Assembly (NCBI GenBank): GCA_037141915.1
Contig: JBAXBP010000012.1
Location: 1-37,323, forward strand
Origin: CAIRDP01 sp037141915
Lineage (GTDB): Bacteria > Bacteroidota > Bacteroidia > Bacteroidales > FEN-979
DNA: 37,323 nucleotides
Direction: 5' to 3'
A program made the translations under genes and the position numbers. The notes under the pieces are model-generated. The model did not search any database and was not told the origin of the DNA. It saw nothing but the letters and a program-made list of their open reading frames with translations. Positions 22,877 to 32,121 of the stretch are shown here, one piece after another; the first letter of the stretch is position 1, and the number at the start of each line of letters is the position of its first letter.

Positions 22877-25597
22877 TTAGTTGACCACTATCCGTTTTAC
22901 CAGGTGAGTCGAACTGTTCTGAAGTTCAATCAGATAAACGCCTTCTGCGACGGGACGCAAATCGATTGTTTTCGGAAGAATACCATTAAGGTTTTTCAGC
23001 TCCATGGTTTTTAAACCAAGAGCGTCAAACACGCGGATGTCATAGTTACCGGTTATCGTTGTGGGTATTTCAACAGTAAATACGCCATTGGACGGGTTCG
23101 GATATACTATTAAACCTGAGGTGTTATTTTCCCCTATACCTGTTGGGAAATAGTAGATAATATTTGACATATCGGAGGAGCAACTGCTCAGGGTCACCTT
23201 ATCAGAATAAAGACCATATTCTGTGGGTGTAATCGATTGACTGGTTGCACCAGGAATCAGGGTAAGGTTCTTATACCACTGGTTGCCGGCGGAAGCGTTA
23301 CTTGAGAGTACACTTCCTGTTAAGGTTATCACCGGAGCAGGAGGCGTTACAGCAACTGTCACTGCAAAATTCGGTGAAGCTGTACCGTTGCCGCATGCAT
23401 TAGTGGGCACTACACTGATATTTCCCGAGGAAGCAGTAGCACCGAAATTAACCTCTATGAAGGTAGTATTATCTCCTGAAGTGATGGTAGCTCCCGGGGG
23501 CAATGACCATGTATAGCCTGTGGCTGTCGGAACTGCTGTGATATAATAACTGGAGTTGTCACCCTGGCACACTGCAGCCTGGCCGGTAATAGCACCTGCT
23601 GTACCTGGCACCAGGTTCACTGTGACGGGGAATGAAGGAGAATTAGGCCCGTTACCGCAAACATTATTCGCGGCAACAAGGATATTCCCTGAAACAGCAG
23701 ATCCGAAATTAACCGTAATTGAATTCGTCCCTGCACCTGAAGCAATTGTTGCCCCGGTCGGGAGAGTCCATACATAGGAGGTGGCGTAAGCTACGGTACC
23801 AACGGAATAAGATATTCCTGTTGCACCGGCACAAACTGAACCTGGTCCTGTGATATTACCGGGTGCTGCCGGGACCGGATTAACCGTCACGTTGAGCACT
23901 GTGGGATTTGCAGCTGCACATCCTGCGCCGGTTGAATAATTGACACTGATGGTTTGAGCCCCTGAGCCGGTCCATGTAACTGTTACATGGTATGTACCTG
24001 CACCATATGCAATGGTTCCGCCGGAAGAAATGACCCAGGTGTAATTGGTCTGACCTGCCTGTGTATAATAATCAAAATACCCTGTATTAACACACAGGTT
24101 CGATTGCCCTGTGATGGTAGGTACGGGTACAGGATTTACAGTCACGGCAAGTGTGGAAGTAGGCCCGCTCCCGCATGCCCCGCTTGTTCCGGTCACGGTA
24201 ACGTTCCCCGATGCGCTTCCAAAAGTCACGGTAATCGTATTGGTGTTAGGCCCGTTAGTGATCACGGCGCCCGGAGGTACAGTCCATGCGTACCCTGTGG
24301 CATTCGTTATGGGTGCAACGGAATATACATTACCAACGCTGTTTGCACAGCCATTGGCTGCACCGTTGATAACACCCGGGTTACCAGGAGAGTTGCAGTT
24401 GAGAGTGGTGAAGGTCATGTCGGCTCCGTAAACAGTTCCCACACTGTTAACCCCTTTTGCACGGAAATGATACAGAGTGCTCAGACTTAAGCCTGTAAGG
24501 TTAGCGTTGAAGGAGGTCGTTGTGTTCCCCGGGATCGATGCCGGAACCCCGGCAGCAGTCTGGCCATAGGCAATTGTCGTTCCGTATTCGAATGAGGCGG
24601 TCGTAACAGCCCCTCCCGCATTAATGCTGCCATTAATAGTTGCCATGGAACCGAAAACAGGATTAGCTGCAACGGTGGTTACCACTGGCAGGATTGGAGC
24701 CGTGGTAAAAGTCATGTCATTCCCGTTGGTGGTTCCGTTTGAGTTGGTACCACTGGCACAATAATGATAGGTATTCCCGGGCAAAAGACCGGTCACGCTC
24801 GCAGATACCGGGTTGACTGAATTACCGGTAAGGGGGCTCGGCGTACCTGCGATGGTTGAACCATAGGCAGCAGTCAGACCGTATTTAAAAGTTACCGCAG
24901 TTGATGCGCCATTGGGATTGACGGTACCGTTAAGCACGGCCGTTGTGCTGGTTACATTTCCTGCTGCAGTTGTAGTCACAATAGGAGGGCCGCTGGTCTG
25001 TATATTCAATCCCCAATGGTATATAACATTATTCTGGCTTGAGTACGCAAAAGGACATCCTCCCACCGACCAGTTTCTCCTCACGTCGGTTACTGTAGTG
25101 AAACATGAAGGGAATCCAGTGGCACCCGTTCCTGCGCATAGTCCAACGTCCATTACCAAACTCTGTGTTGGGTCATAAGGGAAAGGCGTGTCAAGGGTTA
25201 AGGTTACCCATGTGCCTCCCGCACCGTTTAAAACTACGGATGCCCTGGTATATACCGTTGTAAGCGATCCCGAATAATAGGCCCCGGCCGCGAATGCAGT
25301 AAGAGCAGTTTGGCCAAGTGCGATCGTTAAATTGGTGTAAGTTACATTAGTTATAGGATAAGTGTCTGCCACCCTGAATGCCACACTTATTATATTTCCT
25401 GCTGGAGCCGGTGAAGGCTGATTGAATTCTCCCGGAAGGAAAAGTAACTGAACCTCTTTGCCTGCGGCAATACCCCATGGGAAAGAATTGTTAGACCCGT
25501 TGGTGTTGTAATTGTAATAGGCGGGCTGAGCTGACAGTGGACCGTTCAAACCTGCAAGTATCAGCAGGAATGATAGAAGCGTAAACAATCGTTTCAT
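22877..25597 (-). CDS. T9SS type A cargo with jelly-roll-like head and FN3/Ig-like repeats (paralog 2)
   Basis: 906 residues. The signal peptide LFTLLSFLLILAGLNGPLSAQ is followed by a head of about 185 residues (YYNYNTNGSNNSFPWGIAAG ... VIYHWGLNIQ), beta-rich and found at the front of other Bacteroidota secreted proteins, function unknown. Two FN3-like modules (AVLNGTVNPNGASTAVTFKYG) and Ig/PKD-like modules (YAWTVPPGAVITNG, YVWTLPTGATIASG) follow. The type A sorting domain, VYPNPSNGVFTVEIP to VKRIVVN, ends the protein. From the first FN3 module onward it tracks paralog 1 nearly residue for residue, while the heads are unrelated. It would be secreted and anchored at the cell surface. It has its own promoter with a leader of about 150 bases. 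Confidence 0.9.
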   Translation of the reverse strand: MKRLFTLLSFLLILAGLNGPLSAQPAYYNYNTNGSNNSFPWGIAAGKEVQLLFLPGEFNQPSPAPAGNIISVAFRVADTYPITNVTYTNLTIALGQTALTAFAAGAYYSGSLTTVYTRASVVLNGAGGTWVTLTLDTPFPYDPTQSLVMDVGLCAGTGATGFPSCFTTVTDVRRNWSVGGCPFAYSSQNNVIYHWGLNIQTSGPPIVTTTAAGNVTSTTAVLNGTVNPNGASTAVTFKYGLTAAYGSTIAGTPSPLTGNSVNPVSASVTGLLPGNTYHYCASGTNSNGTTNGNDMTFTTAPILPVVTTVAANPVFGSMATINGSINAGGAVTTASFEYGTTIAYGQTAAGVPASIPGNTTTSFNANLTGLSLSTLYHFRAKGVNSVGTVYGADMTFTTLNCNSPGNPGVINGAANGCANSVGNVYSVAPITNATGYAWTVPPGAVITNGPNTNTITVTFGSASGNVTVTGTSGACGSGPTSTLAVTVNPVPVPTITGQSNLCVNTGYFDYYTQAGQTNYTWVISSGGTIAYGAGTYHVTVTWTGSGAQTISVNYSTGAGCAAANPTVLNVTVNPVPAAPGNITGPGSVCAGATGISYSVGTVAYATSYVWTLPTGATIASGAGTNSITVNFGSAVSGNILVAANNVCGNGPNSPSFPVTVNLVPGTAGAITGQAAVCQGDNSSYYITAVPTATGYTWSLPPGATITSGDNTTFIEVNFGATASSGNISVVPTNACGNGTASPNFAVTVAVTPPAPVITLTGSVLSSNASAGNQWYKNLTLIPGATSQSITPTEYGLYSDKVTLSSCSSDMSNIIYYFPTGIGENNTSGLIVYPNPSNGVFTVEIPTTITGNYDIRVFDALGLKTMELKNLNGILPKTIDLRPVAEGVYLIELQNSSTHLVKRIVVN

Positions 25598-25876
25598 AAG
25601 CTGAATTTTGGTTAATGATTAAATTGATTGGTTAGTGATAGATCTATTAATAATTAATAAATACCTTGTTAAATATATAACATTCCGATATGGAACAATT
25701 CTTCAAGAAGATATAACTGGCTTCAGAGACAACCTTTAATAACAGAACCATCCAAAAATACTGCATTTTGACCATAAAGTCAAGTGAAAAAAGAATTTTC
25801 AGTGAAAATAATTCTGCCCTTACATTAATAATACATTTAAGGAACAGGAAAAAATATATTATTTATATTACTGACA
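25598..25876. other. AT-rich intergenic region upstream of T9SS cargo gene 2
   Basis: 279 bases without a credible gene. It contains the promoter of cargo gene 2 and its untranslated leader of about 150 AT-rich bases. The part beyond 25790 is close to the end of the CBM9/GHL10 gene and shows no obvious hairpin terminator. Confidence 0.6.
25753..25783 (-). promoter_or_regulatory. Promoter of T9SS cargo gene 2
   Basis: On the minus strand TTG (25783-25781), 20 bases and TATTTTTG (25760-25753) repeat exactly the spacing and -7 sequence found at cargo gene 1. Transcription would begin near 25747, about 150 bases before ATG 25597. Confidence 0.7.
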
Positions 25877-27718
25877 TCACCTGATGCTTCCCAGGCAAGC
25901 CCTGAGGGCTTGCCAGTGCGCTGGCGTCATGCTTTCATAATTAAATAAGGCAACACCGTCTGCTCCTCCTTCAATGCTTTTACTGATGGAAGTAACCATT
26001 TCACGAGGGTTCAGTGAGGGTAAGTACAAGCCGCTGAATAAAGATCTGCCGCTGCCTGCGGCTTTAACACCTTCATCGGTTTCAGACCTGATCCAGTCAT
26101 GACTTCCGAAGTAGAAATTCTGGTACAGCATGGGCATAAATTCATCAACAGGCCACAACCCCCATTCCTGCCGAACAAGCTGCTTCGCAAGTGAAGGACC
26201 GGGAAAAACGGCGGCCGAAATCTTTTTTCCCTTTTGATGACAGTATTCAGTAAGCCGGCTTACAACATTGGTAATCTGCTTGTACCTGAATTGCCTCCAG
26301 TCTTCATGCATCTCAGGATGACTTATGGCCAAAGGGTCCAAACCTGTGAGTCCCCTGAATTTATCCCTGCAGGCCTTACAGTAGCAGTAATCGTATGGAG
26401 GGTACTCTTTATCCTGTATGATACCATATTTACCCCAGAGAGCCTCCGGCAGTATCACATCAGGGTAACGAATGTAATCGAGGTGGATGCCTTCCAGTCC
26501 CGGTATGTCCAGGTATTCATCAAGGCTGTTTTCAAGGTATTGAATGACTTCAGGATTCGACGGACAAAGAAAACGGTAATAACCAACATAAGCGGGATCG
26601 CTGATGGAAGATTTACCTTCGCGGCTTACGACAAACCAATCCGGGTGGTATCTAAGAATGTTTATGTTATTATTCATCATTGCAACAAACCACTTTTCAA
26701 CCTTGATGCCGTATCTGCCGGCTATAGTGACAAGCTTATTAAGTTCAGGTGCATCGGCCTGGGTGAGGATGCCGTATATGCCTGCCGTTTTAAGGCATGA
26801 CATCACAGAGTCACGCTGCCGCAATTTCCAGCCTGGATGACCGCCCATCCAGATCCATACCCGGAATCCCTTCTTCTGTATATCATTCTTAAACTTCAGG
26901 GGTTCAGGCTGAATATTCTCAGCCGAAAATTCCAGCCTGCCCCATCGCGAAGGGATATGCATGGAGACTTCCCCCATGGGGGACCATACCCAGTTGTCCT
27001 CCGGCAATGGTTTCCCTGTCACAGCATCAGTCTTTTTTACATAGGCCGACCCTTTGACTTCTGTTTTCCATTCAACCCTTGAAAAATTCACCCTCCACTG
27101 CACACCGTCGGCTGGCCTGTTTTCAGGTTTTTTCCCCTGCATGAGCTCATCAACAGGAAAAGCCATTTCAACAGTCCAGGAAGTGTCTTTTGCCAAAGGG
27201 TCATTCACTGACCCTGAAACATGAATGCCTGTTTTAAGCCCTTTAAGGTCCCATTCCGACAAAGGTTTGCCCCCTTCGGTGTATGGGAGTGTTAGCATCA
27301 GGTCCCATATCGTTCCAAGGGCATTGACCTCGATTTCGTAGTAATTCCTGGCGTTCCCGTCGGGATCAAGAAAAACCTCGAAATCATTGTCATGGAAAAT
27401 AACAGCATCCTTCTGTTGAACCTTCGCCCAGATATCGGGATCGGAAATTTCAGCTGCCAGGTATATGTAGTGATCATCCCATAGCAGTTTGATCCTGGTC
27501 TTCAGAGCCGGCTTCAGCCGCGGGTCTCCAGTAATATCTGTAAAAGAACCTGACCACCCGGCCTTTGCCCAGTCGGGCTCGGTAAGTTTGCCGTCTATGA
27601 CCACGGGACAGGCAGTGCGGTAACAGGTATAATGAGCAGCATCCTGCGCAGCAGCAGAAGAGGATAAAAGAACAATGAGAATTGAAAATATTGACCAGGC
27701 CGGAAACAAATATCTCAT
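25877..27718 (-). CDS. Secreted CBM9-like plus GHL10-like glycoside hydrolase
   Basis: 613 residues. A signal peptide (WSIFSILIVLLSSSAAAQ) precedes a family 9-like carbohydrate-binding domain (about 25-260): PVVIDGKLTEPDWAKAGW, LWDDHYIYLAAEISDPDIWA, HDNDFEVFLDPDGNARNYYE and WTVEMAFPVDEL. The C-terminal half resembles the GHL10/DUF187-type TIM-barrel, with GIYGILTQADAPELNKLV, LEGIHLDYIRYPD, YCYCKACRDKFRGLTG, ISAAVFPGP and DEFMPMLYQNFY. The Asp of HLDYIRYP is the expected catalytic-site residue. No T9SS sorting domain is present, so the product is probably periplasmic or a soluble secreted protein. The substrate is a polysaccharide that cannot be named from sequence. It follows the LolA-like gene by 62 bases on the same strand. 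Confidence 0.85.
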   Translation of the reverse strand: MRYLFPAWSIFSILIVLLSSSAAAQDAAHYTCYRTACPVVIDGKLTEPDWAKAGWSGSFTDITGDPRLKPALKTRIKLLWDDHYIYLAAEISDPDIWAKVQQKDAVIFHDNDFEVFLDPDGNARNYYEIEVNALGTIWDLMLTLPYTEGGKPLSEWDLKGLKTGIHVSGSVNDPLAKDTSWTVEMAFPVDELMQGKKPENRPADGVQWRVNFSRVEWKTEVKGSAYVKKTDAVTGKPLPEDNWVWSPMGEVSMHIPSRWGRLEFSAENIQPEPLKFKNDIQKKGFRVWIWMGGHPGWKLRQRDSVMSCLKTAGIYGILTQADAPELNKLVTIAGRYGIKVEKWFVAMMNNNINILRYHPDWFVVSREGKSSISDPAYVGYYRFLCPSNPEVIQYLENSLDEYLDIPGLEGIHLDYIRYPDVILPEALWGKYGIIQDKEYPPYDYCYCKACRDKFRGLTGLDPLAISHPEMHEDWRQFRYKQITNVVSRLTEYCHQKGKKISAAVFPGPSLAKQLVRQEWGLWPVDEFMPMLYQNFYFGSHDWIRSETDEGVKAAGSGRSLFSGLYLPSLNPREMVTSISKSIEGGADGVALFNYESMTPAHWQALRACLGSIR

Positions 27719-27749
27719 ATGGCTGAAGAAGCTAAGATCCTGTTGCGGC

Positions 27750-27757
27750 CAAATTTA
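27750..27757 (-). promoter_or_regulatory. Possible -7 box of the CBM9/GHL10 gene
   Basis: The minus strand reads TAAATTTG, an exact match to TAnnTTTG, 32 bases before ATG 27718. No -33 TTG stands at the right distance. It would let the gene be expressed apart from the genes upstream. Confidence 0.4.
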
Positions 27758-27780
27758 ATGCAAATTCAGAAATAATGGCT

Positions 27781-28500
27781 TCACTTGGAGGGCATTTCAA
27801 AAAGTTTTGCCTCCAACTGTTCATTCAGGACAATAGAATCGAACACTATGGTGTTATTTGGCTGGCCTCCCATCTGGCTTTCAATGGTGAAGGCCAGTGG
27901 GATGCCTTCCACCTCTCTGTAATCCCTGTAAAACACTTCCATTTTTACTTCCTTGCCCCTGATCAATCGGGTATACTCCCGCTTCAGCAGCAAACCGCTT
28001 TTTACAGCAATGGAATAATATTCCGTTCCGCCATCTTTGCGGGTAAGTTTGAGCTTGTAAGCAAGGTTATCCCCGATAGTGTCCCGTCCTGAAAGTTCAA
28101 GCTGCTCCCCTTTGGCTTTCCAATGAAACAGCAAGCCGTCAAAATCAGCCTTGATCATGATATCCGTTGCAGCATCACCAGGCATAAGCTGGGGTTTTGG
28201 ATTTCCTGTGTAGGGAACCCTCATCCAGGCCGTTGTTCCATCGTATCCCGAATAGCAGGTAATATCAGCAACGTCAAAGATTTGCAGGAATTTATCCTGT
28301 CGCATCCTGATGATTTTTATCGGCATGCGGTCTTGTTTTACTATGGTGCCGGAAGAGACCATGGTAGTAATCTTCTGCAGCTTGTCAAACGATGAGGCTT
28401 TGTAATAATACAATAAGATGTCATCCGTTTTTAATTCCTGGAAAATGGCAACGGATAACATGATGAACAGCAAGCCGGCCAACACAAATATCTTTTTCAT
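27781..28500 (-). CDS. LolA-like outer-membrane lipoprotein-sorting protein
   Basis: 239 residues. An N-terminal signal sequence (IFVLAGLLFIMLSVAIF) is followed by the half-barrel fold of the LolA/LolB/RseB superfamily: DDILLYYYKASSFDKLQKI, PIKIIRMRQDKFLQIFD, YDGTTAWMRVPYTGNPKP, YKLKLTRKDGGTEYYSI and VKMEVFYRDYREVEGIPLAF. In this family, members with the last motif are usually annotated as outer-membrane lipoprotein-sorting proteins, but most are accessory relatives rather than the essential LolA carrier. It lies 20 bases after the propeller gene, so the two are likely co-transcribed. Confidence 0.82.
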   Translation of the reverse strand: MKKIFVLAGLLFIMLSVAIFQELKTDDILLYYYKASSFDKLQKITTMVSSGTIVKQDRMPIKIIRMRQDKFLQIFDVADITCYSGYDGTTAWMRVPYTGNPKPQLMPGDAATDIMIKADFDGLLFHWKAKGEQLELSGRDTIGDNLAYKLKLTRKDGGTEYYSIAVKSGLLLKREYTRLIRGKEVKMEVFYRDYREVEGIPLAFTIESQMGGQPNNTIVFDSIVLNEQLEAKLFEMPSK

Positions 28501-28520
28501 TGTTCGGTGATTATGCAGGT

Positions 28521-29744
28521 TTATTTTTTATGGAGTATATCATAGGCAAGCAGGGATTTTCCGTGCCTTACATACAGTATCCCTTTATTGATGACAGGGT
28601 GAGCATAATGCGCTTTTGTACCCCTGGTGATCCTGAATGAACTTATGAGTTCCATTTTAGGTCCTTCGGGCCTCACAAGCCCCATCTGCCCTTTCTCATT
28701 GTAAATATAAAGCATACCGTCGGCATAATTGGTTGTGCCTTTGTCGAACTTCAGGGAATCGGATATTTTTCCTGATTCTGCATCCTGTGAATACCAGCAG
28801 CGGTTGCCGTAGCTTGCTGTATAGATGTAATTATTCAGCTTGATGAAACCACCCATGGTATTGTCACACGCCTGGTTCCTCCAGATCTCGGTGATCACGG
28901 TGCCGTCGTCGCTGAGTTTCAGTTTTACCGATCCGTTGCCGTCACCGGTGATATAATACAGAAACCCGTTTTCATAAAATGGAGTGTTTACATGAACATC
29001 CCCTTCTCCATCCTGTTTATGGGACCATAAAAGTGATCCGTCCCTGCTGTCAATCCCCAGCAGCGCATGTTTGGTAAAAGTGACCATGATATTGCGGGAG
29101 GCCAATTTCACGAGCAATGGGGAACAATAAGCAGGGATCTGGCCAAGCCCCTTGCTGATCCATACAATCTTTCCGCTGAACCGGTCCAGGGCAACAACAT
29201 TGGTATCGGCCCCGCCCGGCATGCAAAACACCTTGTCCCCGTCAACGAGCAATGATTCGGCAAGGCCAAACGTGTTGATCCTTCCATGAAGGTCATTGAT
29301 CATATCAACCGACCAGATTGTTTTCCCTGTCTGCATATCTATGCAAGCCGCGATGCCCCAGCCAGTGCTGACGTAAATTCGGTCCCCGACAATAGTAGGT
29401 GTTGAGCGGTCCCCGGGGTAATTCAGGGTCCATTCCTTGCCTATCTTTGTTTTCCAGAGAAATTTCCCCGAAAGGTCAAGGGCGAAAAGATAATTTACCG
29501 TATCAATCTCTCCGTTGATAAAAATGTTTTTTTCGGTGATCACAGGCGAGCCGTAACCGTTTCCGAGACCATCGAATTCCCAGAGCAGGGCAGGACCGGT
29601 TTCGGGCCAGCTTTTTAAAAGATTGGTTCCGTTATACATGCCGCTGCGGTCGGCTCCCCTCCATTGAAGGACCTCCTGTGAGACAAGCACACCCGGCAAG
29701 CCCAGGAATAGTGAAAGGCAGGTCAATAAATAAAAAATTCTCAT
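28521..29744 (-). CDS. PQQ-like beta-propeller protein
   Basis: 407 residues from ATG 29744, which opens a signal peptide (IFYLLTCLSLFLGLPGVLVSQ). An upstream in-frame codon would add 16 residues that overlap the -7 box region. The mature protein begins with WRGADRSGMYNGTNLLKSWP, the usual opening of secreted PQQ-binding-like propellers. Repeats with the pattern GD(R/K)(I/V)(Y/F)..(S/C).G...(A/C)(L/I)D...G(K)..W follow: LFALDLSGKFLWKTKIG, IAACIDMQTGKTIWSV, VVALDRFSGKIVWISKG and LLGIDSRDGSLLWSHK. There are no quinoprotein dehydrogenase active-site residues that I can identify, so an enzyme role is unlikely; a structural or binding role in the periplasm is more probable. Confidence 0.85.
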   Translation of the reverse strand: MRIFYLLTCLSLFLGLPGVLVSQEVLQWRGADRSGMYNGTNLLKSWPETGPALLWEFDGLGNGYGSPVITEKNIFINGEIDTVNYLFALDLSGKFLWKTKIGKEWTLNYPGDRSTPTIVGDRIYVSTGWGIAACIDMQTGKTIWSVDMINDLHGRINTFGLAESLLVDGDKVFCMPGGADTNVVALDRFSGKIVWISKGLGQIPAYCSPLLVKLASRNIMVTFTKHALLGIDSRDGSLLWSHKQDGEGDVHVNTPFYENGFLYYITGDGNGSVKLKLSDDGTVITEIWRNQACDNTMGGFIKLNNYIYTASYGNRCWYSQDAESGKISDSLKFDKGTTNYADGMLYIYNEKGQMGLVRPEGPKMELISSFRITRGTKAHYAHPVINKGILYVRHGKSLLAYDILHKK

Positions 29745-29765
29745 GATTACACGATATTTGGGATT

Positions 29766-29773
29766 CAAATATA
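29766..29773 (-). promoter_or_regulatory. -7 box of the propeller/LolA-like operon
   Basis: The minus strand reads TATATTTG, an exact match to TAnnTTTG, 22 bases before ATG 29744. No -33 TTG was seen. Confidence 0.45.
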
Positions 29774-29843
29774 CTTTATCGCAGTTCCACATAATAATGA
29801 AATCGGTGATTCAGCTGTTTTAACCGATCAGGCCCTGAAGCGG

Positions 29844-32027
29844 CTATTTAAGGTGCCTGCTTACAATGTTGTACAGGTCGGTTGCCATAAAGGGTTTCAT
29901 CATGTAATCGGTGACGCCTGCCAGCTGGAATTTTTCAACCTCATCCTGTATCAGGTTTGCCGAAAGAATGATCACGGGTACAGTCTTGCTTCCCGGGCGA
30001 AAAGAATGACGGATCTGGCGGGTAAGTTCAATACCGTCCATTTCGGGCATGTAAACGTCGCTGAGTACAAGGTTGTATTCTTTTGTTTTGAACAGTTTAA
30101 AAGCTTCCGCTCCGTTAACGGCTTTGTCAACAATAACCCCCCATTTTCTGAAGATAGATTCCAGCAGGACCAGGTTGATCGCCGTATCATCAACCACCAG
30201 GATGTTTTTATCCTTGAAAATGCTGAAATCGAAAACAATCTCTGAGGGTTCGGGTTCCCCTGTTTTGCCAAGAAGGGTCTGGTAAGGGATGGTAAACGAA
30301 AATGTCGAGCCTTCGCCTTTTGTGCTTTTCACAGATATCCTGCCCCCTTGTTGTTCGACGATTTTTTTGCAGATCGGCAGCCCCAGGCCTGTACCGATGA
30401 TCCATTTTTTTGATGATTGCTCGTGCACCTGTGAGAATTCACTGAACACTTCGTTCAGTTTGTCTTCATCAATCCCTATACCCTGGTCTGCCACATCAAC
30501 AATCAACTTGTTCTTTCCCTTCGAGATTTCGGCAGATATTGTTATCGTGACGGTCCCTTTGTCGGAATATTTTATGGCATTGTTCACAAGGTTTATAAGA
30601 ACCTGCTTCAGGCGCATCTCATCACCTACAAAACAAATGTTCTGAGGAACCTTATCGATAAGTTCGATCTTCATTCCTTTTTTCTCTGCTGACGGCTTAA
30701 GGCTGTTCAGCACCTGCACGAAAACCTGCTTAGGAAGGAATGAGGATTTGATGAAGCGGAATTTGCCCGAATCAAGTTTTGACAGGTCAAGTATATCGTT
30801 GACGGTGGTCAGCAGGATATCCGATGAACCTATCATAGCCTGTAAGTATTTCTGCTGTTCGGGGTTAAGGTCAGATTCGCGGAGCTGTTCGGCAAACCCG
30901 ATGATGGACGTCAGCGGCGTTCTGAGTTCATGGCTCATGAAAGCCAGGAATTTGCTTTTTTCACTGGCTTCATCTTCTGCCTTTTTCCTTGCTGCGATGA
31001 TCCCTTTCTGGTACCTGATAATCTGCCTGATATTCAAGGCGATGAGGAGGGTTAGCAGGGCCGCAAGGGCCAGGCTGCCGAGTACACACATCTGGATGAC
31101 ATAGCTGTTTTTAAGGATGTTAACTACCGCCAGGGTATGTATTTTTTCTTCCCTTACCAGGTTCTCGCGCTTCAATTCCTTGAAAATACTGGAGATGCTG
31201 CTCATCAGGCTTGAGTTAAGCTCAATCAGCGCCTTTTCTTTTTCCTTTATCTGTTCATTGATCTGGTACTGCTGCTTCAGCTGGTCCTCATAAAATTTGT
31301 TGGTCTGTCTTGCAACTTCCTTGCCCACATCTGCCATGGTTATAGGACGGTCAGCCCTGATAGCCCCGGTTTGAGCCCCCGTTTTAACCGTGATCTGCTT
31401 GTGGACTTTCGTGGTCTGGCTCTCACCTTTGAAAAAAGTCTTGATCTTGCTGAAGAATCCCTTTTTCTTCTTTGTCTGTTCTGAGTTCAGATCGATCGTA
31501 TCGACCGATAAGGTAGTAAGGTCAGGGTCGTATTTCCTGATTTCACCTGGATCAGCCCTGCTTCCGCTTTCAGCCAGCGATTGAAGGGAAGTTGCATTGC
31601 TCAGCAGGGAATCGGCCATCCGGCGAAGCCGTCCGAAACTTGCAAGCATGGTTTCTTTTTCTTTCGTTCCCATCTGCAGGGAATAAACTGATTTCCCTTG
31701 TTCAGCGCGGGAAACAAGACTGGCTTGCAACGCTGACGTGAGGGAATCCATGACTTTAAGCTGCTTTTTATATTCGCTGAAGCTTTCGGTGCTGAACGAA
31801 AGCGTATAAAGCCTGAAATCATTATCGATTTTATAGATCTGCTGTATGCAAAGATCCAGGATCTCAAGAGGCTCATCCCTATCATGCAGGATTTGCGCAG
31901 CTTCGATTATGTTCTTCCTCGATTTACTCTGCAGGAGATATGTGACGGCTCCGAAAGTGATCATCACTGCAAGCAGCAAGGCGATCAATGCCCTCAGAAA
32001 ATAAATAATTTTCGGAGTTGAACCCAT
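29844..32027 (-). CDS. Hybrid histidine kinase with C-terminal receiver domain
   Basis: 727 residues from ATG 32027; a longer open frame to 32198 has no better start and crosses the divergent promoter region. The first transmembrane helix (YFLRALIALLLAVMITFGAV) and a second near residues 310-335 (MCVLGSLALAALLTLLIALNI) flank a periplasmic region of about 280 residues, mostly helical, with a basic patch (TKKKKGFFSKIKTFFKG). The HisKA domain has the phospho-accepting His366 in FMSHELRTPLTSIIGFAEQL. The ATPase domain has NLVNNAIKYSDKG, DQGIGIDEDKL and GTGLGLPICKKIVEQ. The receiver has VDDTAIN and the phosphorylated Asp in LVLSDVYMPEMDG. It has no output domain, so a partner phosphotransfer or regulator is needed. 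The sensory region matches no family I know. Confidence 0.92.
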   Translation of the reverse strand: MGSTPKIIYFLRALIALLLAVMITFGAVTYLLQSKSRKNIIEAAQILHDRDEPLEILDLCIQQIYKIDNDFRLYTLSFSTESFSEYKKQLKVMDSLTSALQASLVSRAEQGKSVYSLQMGTKEKETMLASFGRLRRMADSLLSNATSLQSLAESGSRADPGEIRKYDPDLTTLSVDTIDLNSEQTKKKKGFFSKIKTFFKGESQTTKVHKQITVKTGAQTGAIRADRPITMADVGKEVARQTNKFYEDQLKQQYQINEQIKEKEKALIELNSSLMSSISSIFKELKRENLVREEKIHTLAVVNILKNSYVIQMCVLGSLALAALLTLLIALNIRQIIRYQKGIIAARKKAEDEASEKSKFLAFMSHELRTPLTSIIGFAEQLRESDLNPEQQKYLQAMIGSSDILLTTVNDILDLSKLDSGKFRFIKSSFLPKQVFVQVLNSLKPSAEKKGMKIELIDKVPQNICFVGDEMRLKQVLINLVNNAIKYSDKGTVTITISAEISKGKNKLIVDVADQGIGIDEDKLNEVFSEFSQVHEQSSKKWIIGTGLGLPICKKIVEQQGGRISVKSTKGEGSTFSFTIPYQTLLGKTGEPEPSEIVFDFSIFKDKNILVVDDTAINLVLLESIFRKWGVIVDKAVNGAEAFKLFKTKEYNLVLSDVYMPEMDGIELTRQIRHSFRPGSKTVPVIILSANLIQDEVEKFQLAGVTDYMMKPFMATDLYNIVSRHLK

Positions 32028-32121
32028 AAGAATAATTATCGCAACGCTAATGTATGAAATATAGCTGATTTTGGGTATTTTAGCCGTCTGTAAAGAAATT
32101 CTGCACAATCCTGTTTTGTTT

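Noticed and set aside
23987..24490. Long plus-strand open frame opposite T9SS cargo gene 2
   Set aside because: It is antisense to repeated FN3/Ig modules, is Cys-rich without a known pattern, and has no promoter or ribosome site; it is a shadow of the real gene.
26234..26800. 188-codon plus-strand frame opposite the CBM9/GHL10 gene
   Set aside because: The minus-strand frame has clear domain motifs throughout; this one has none.
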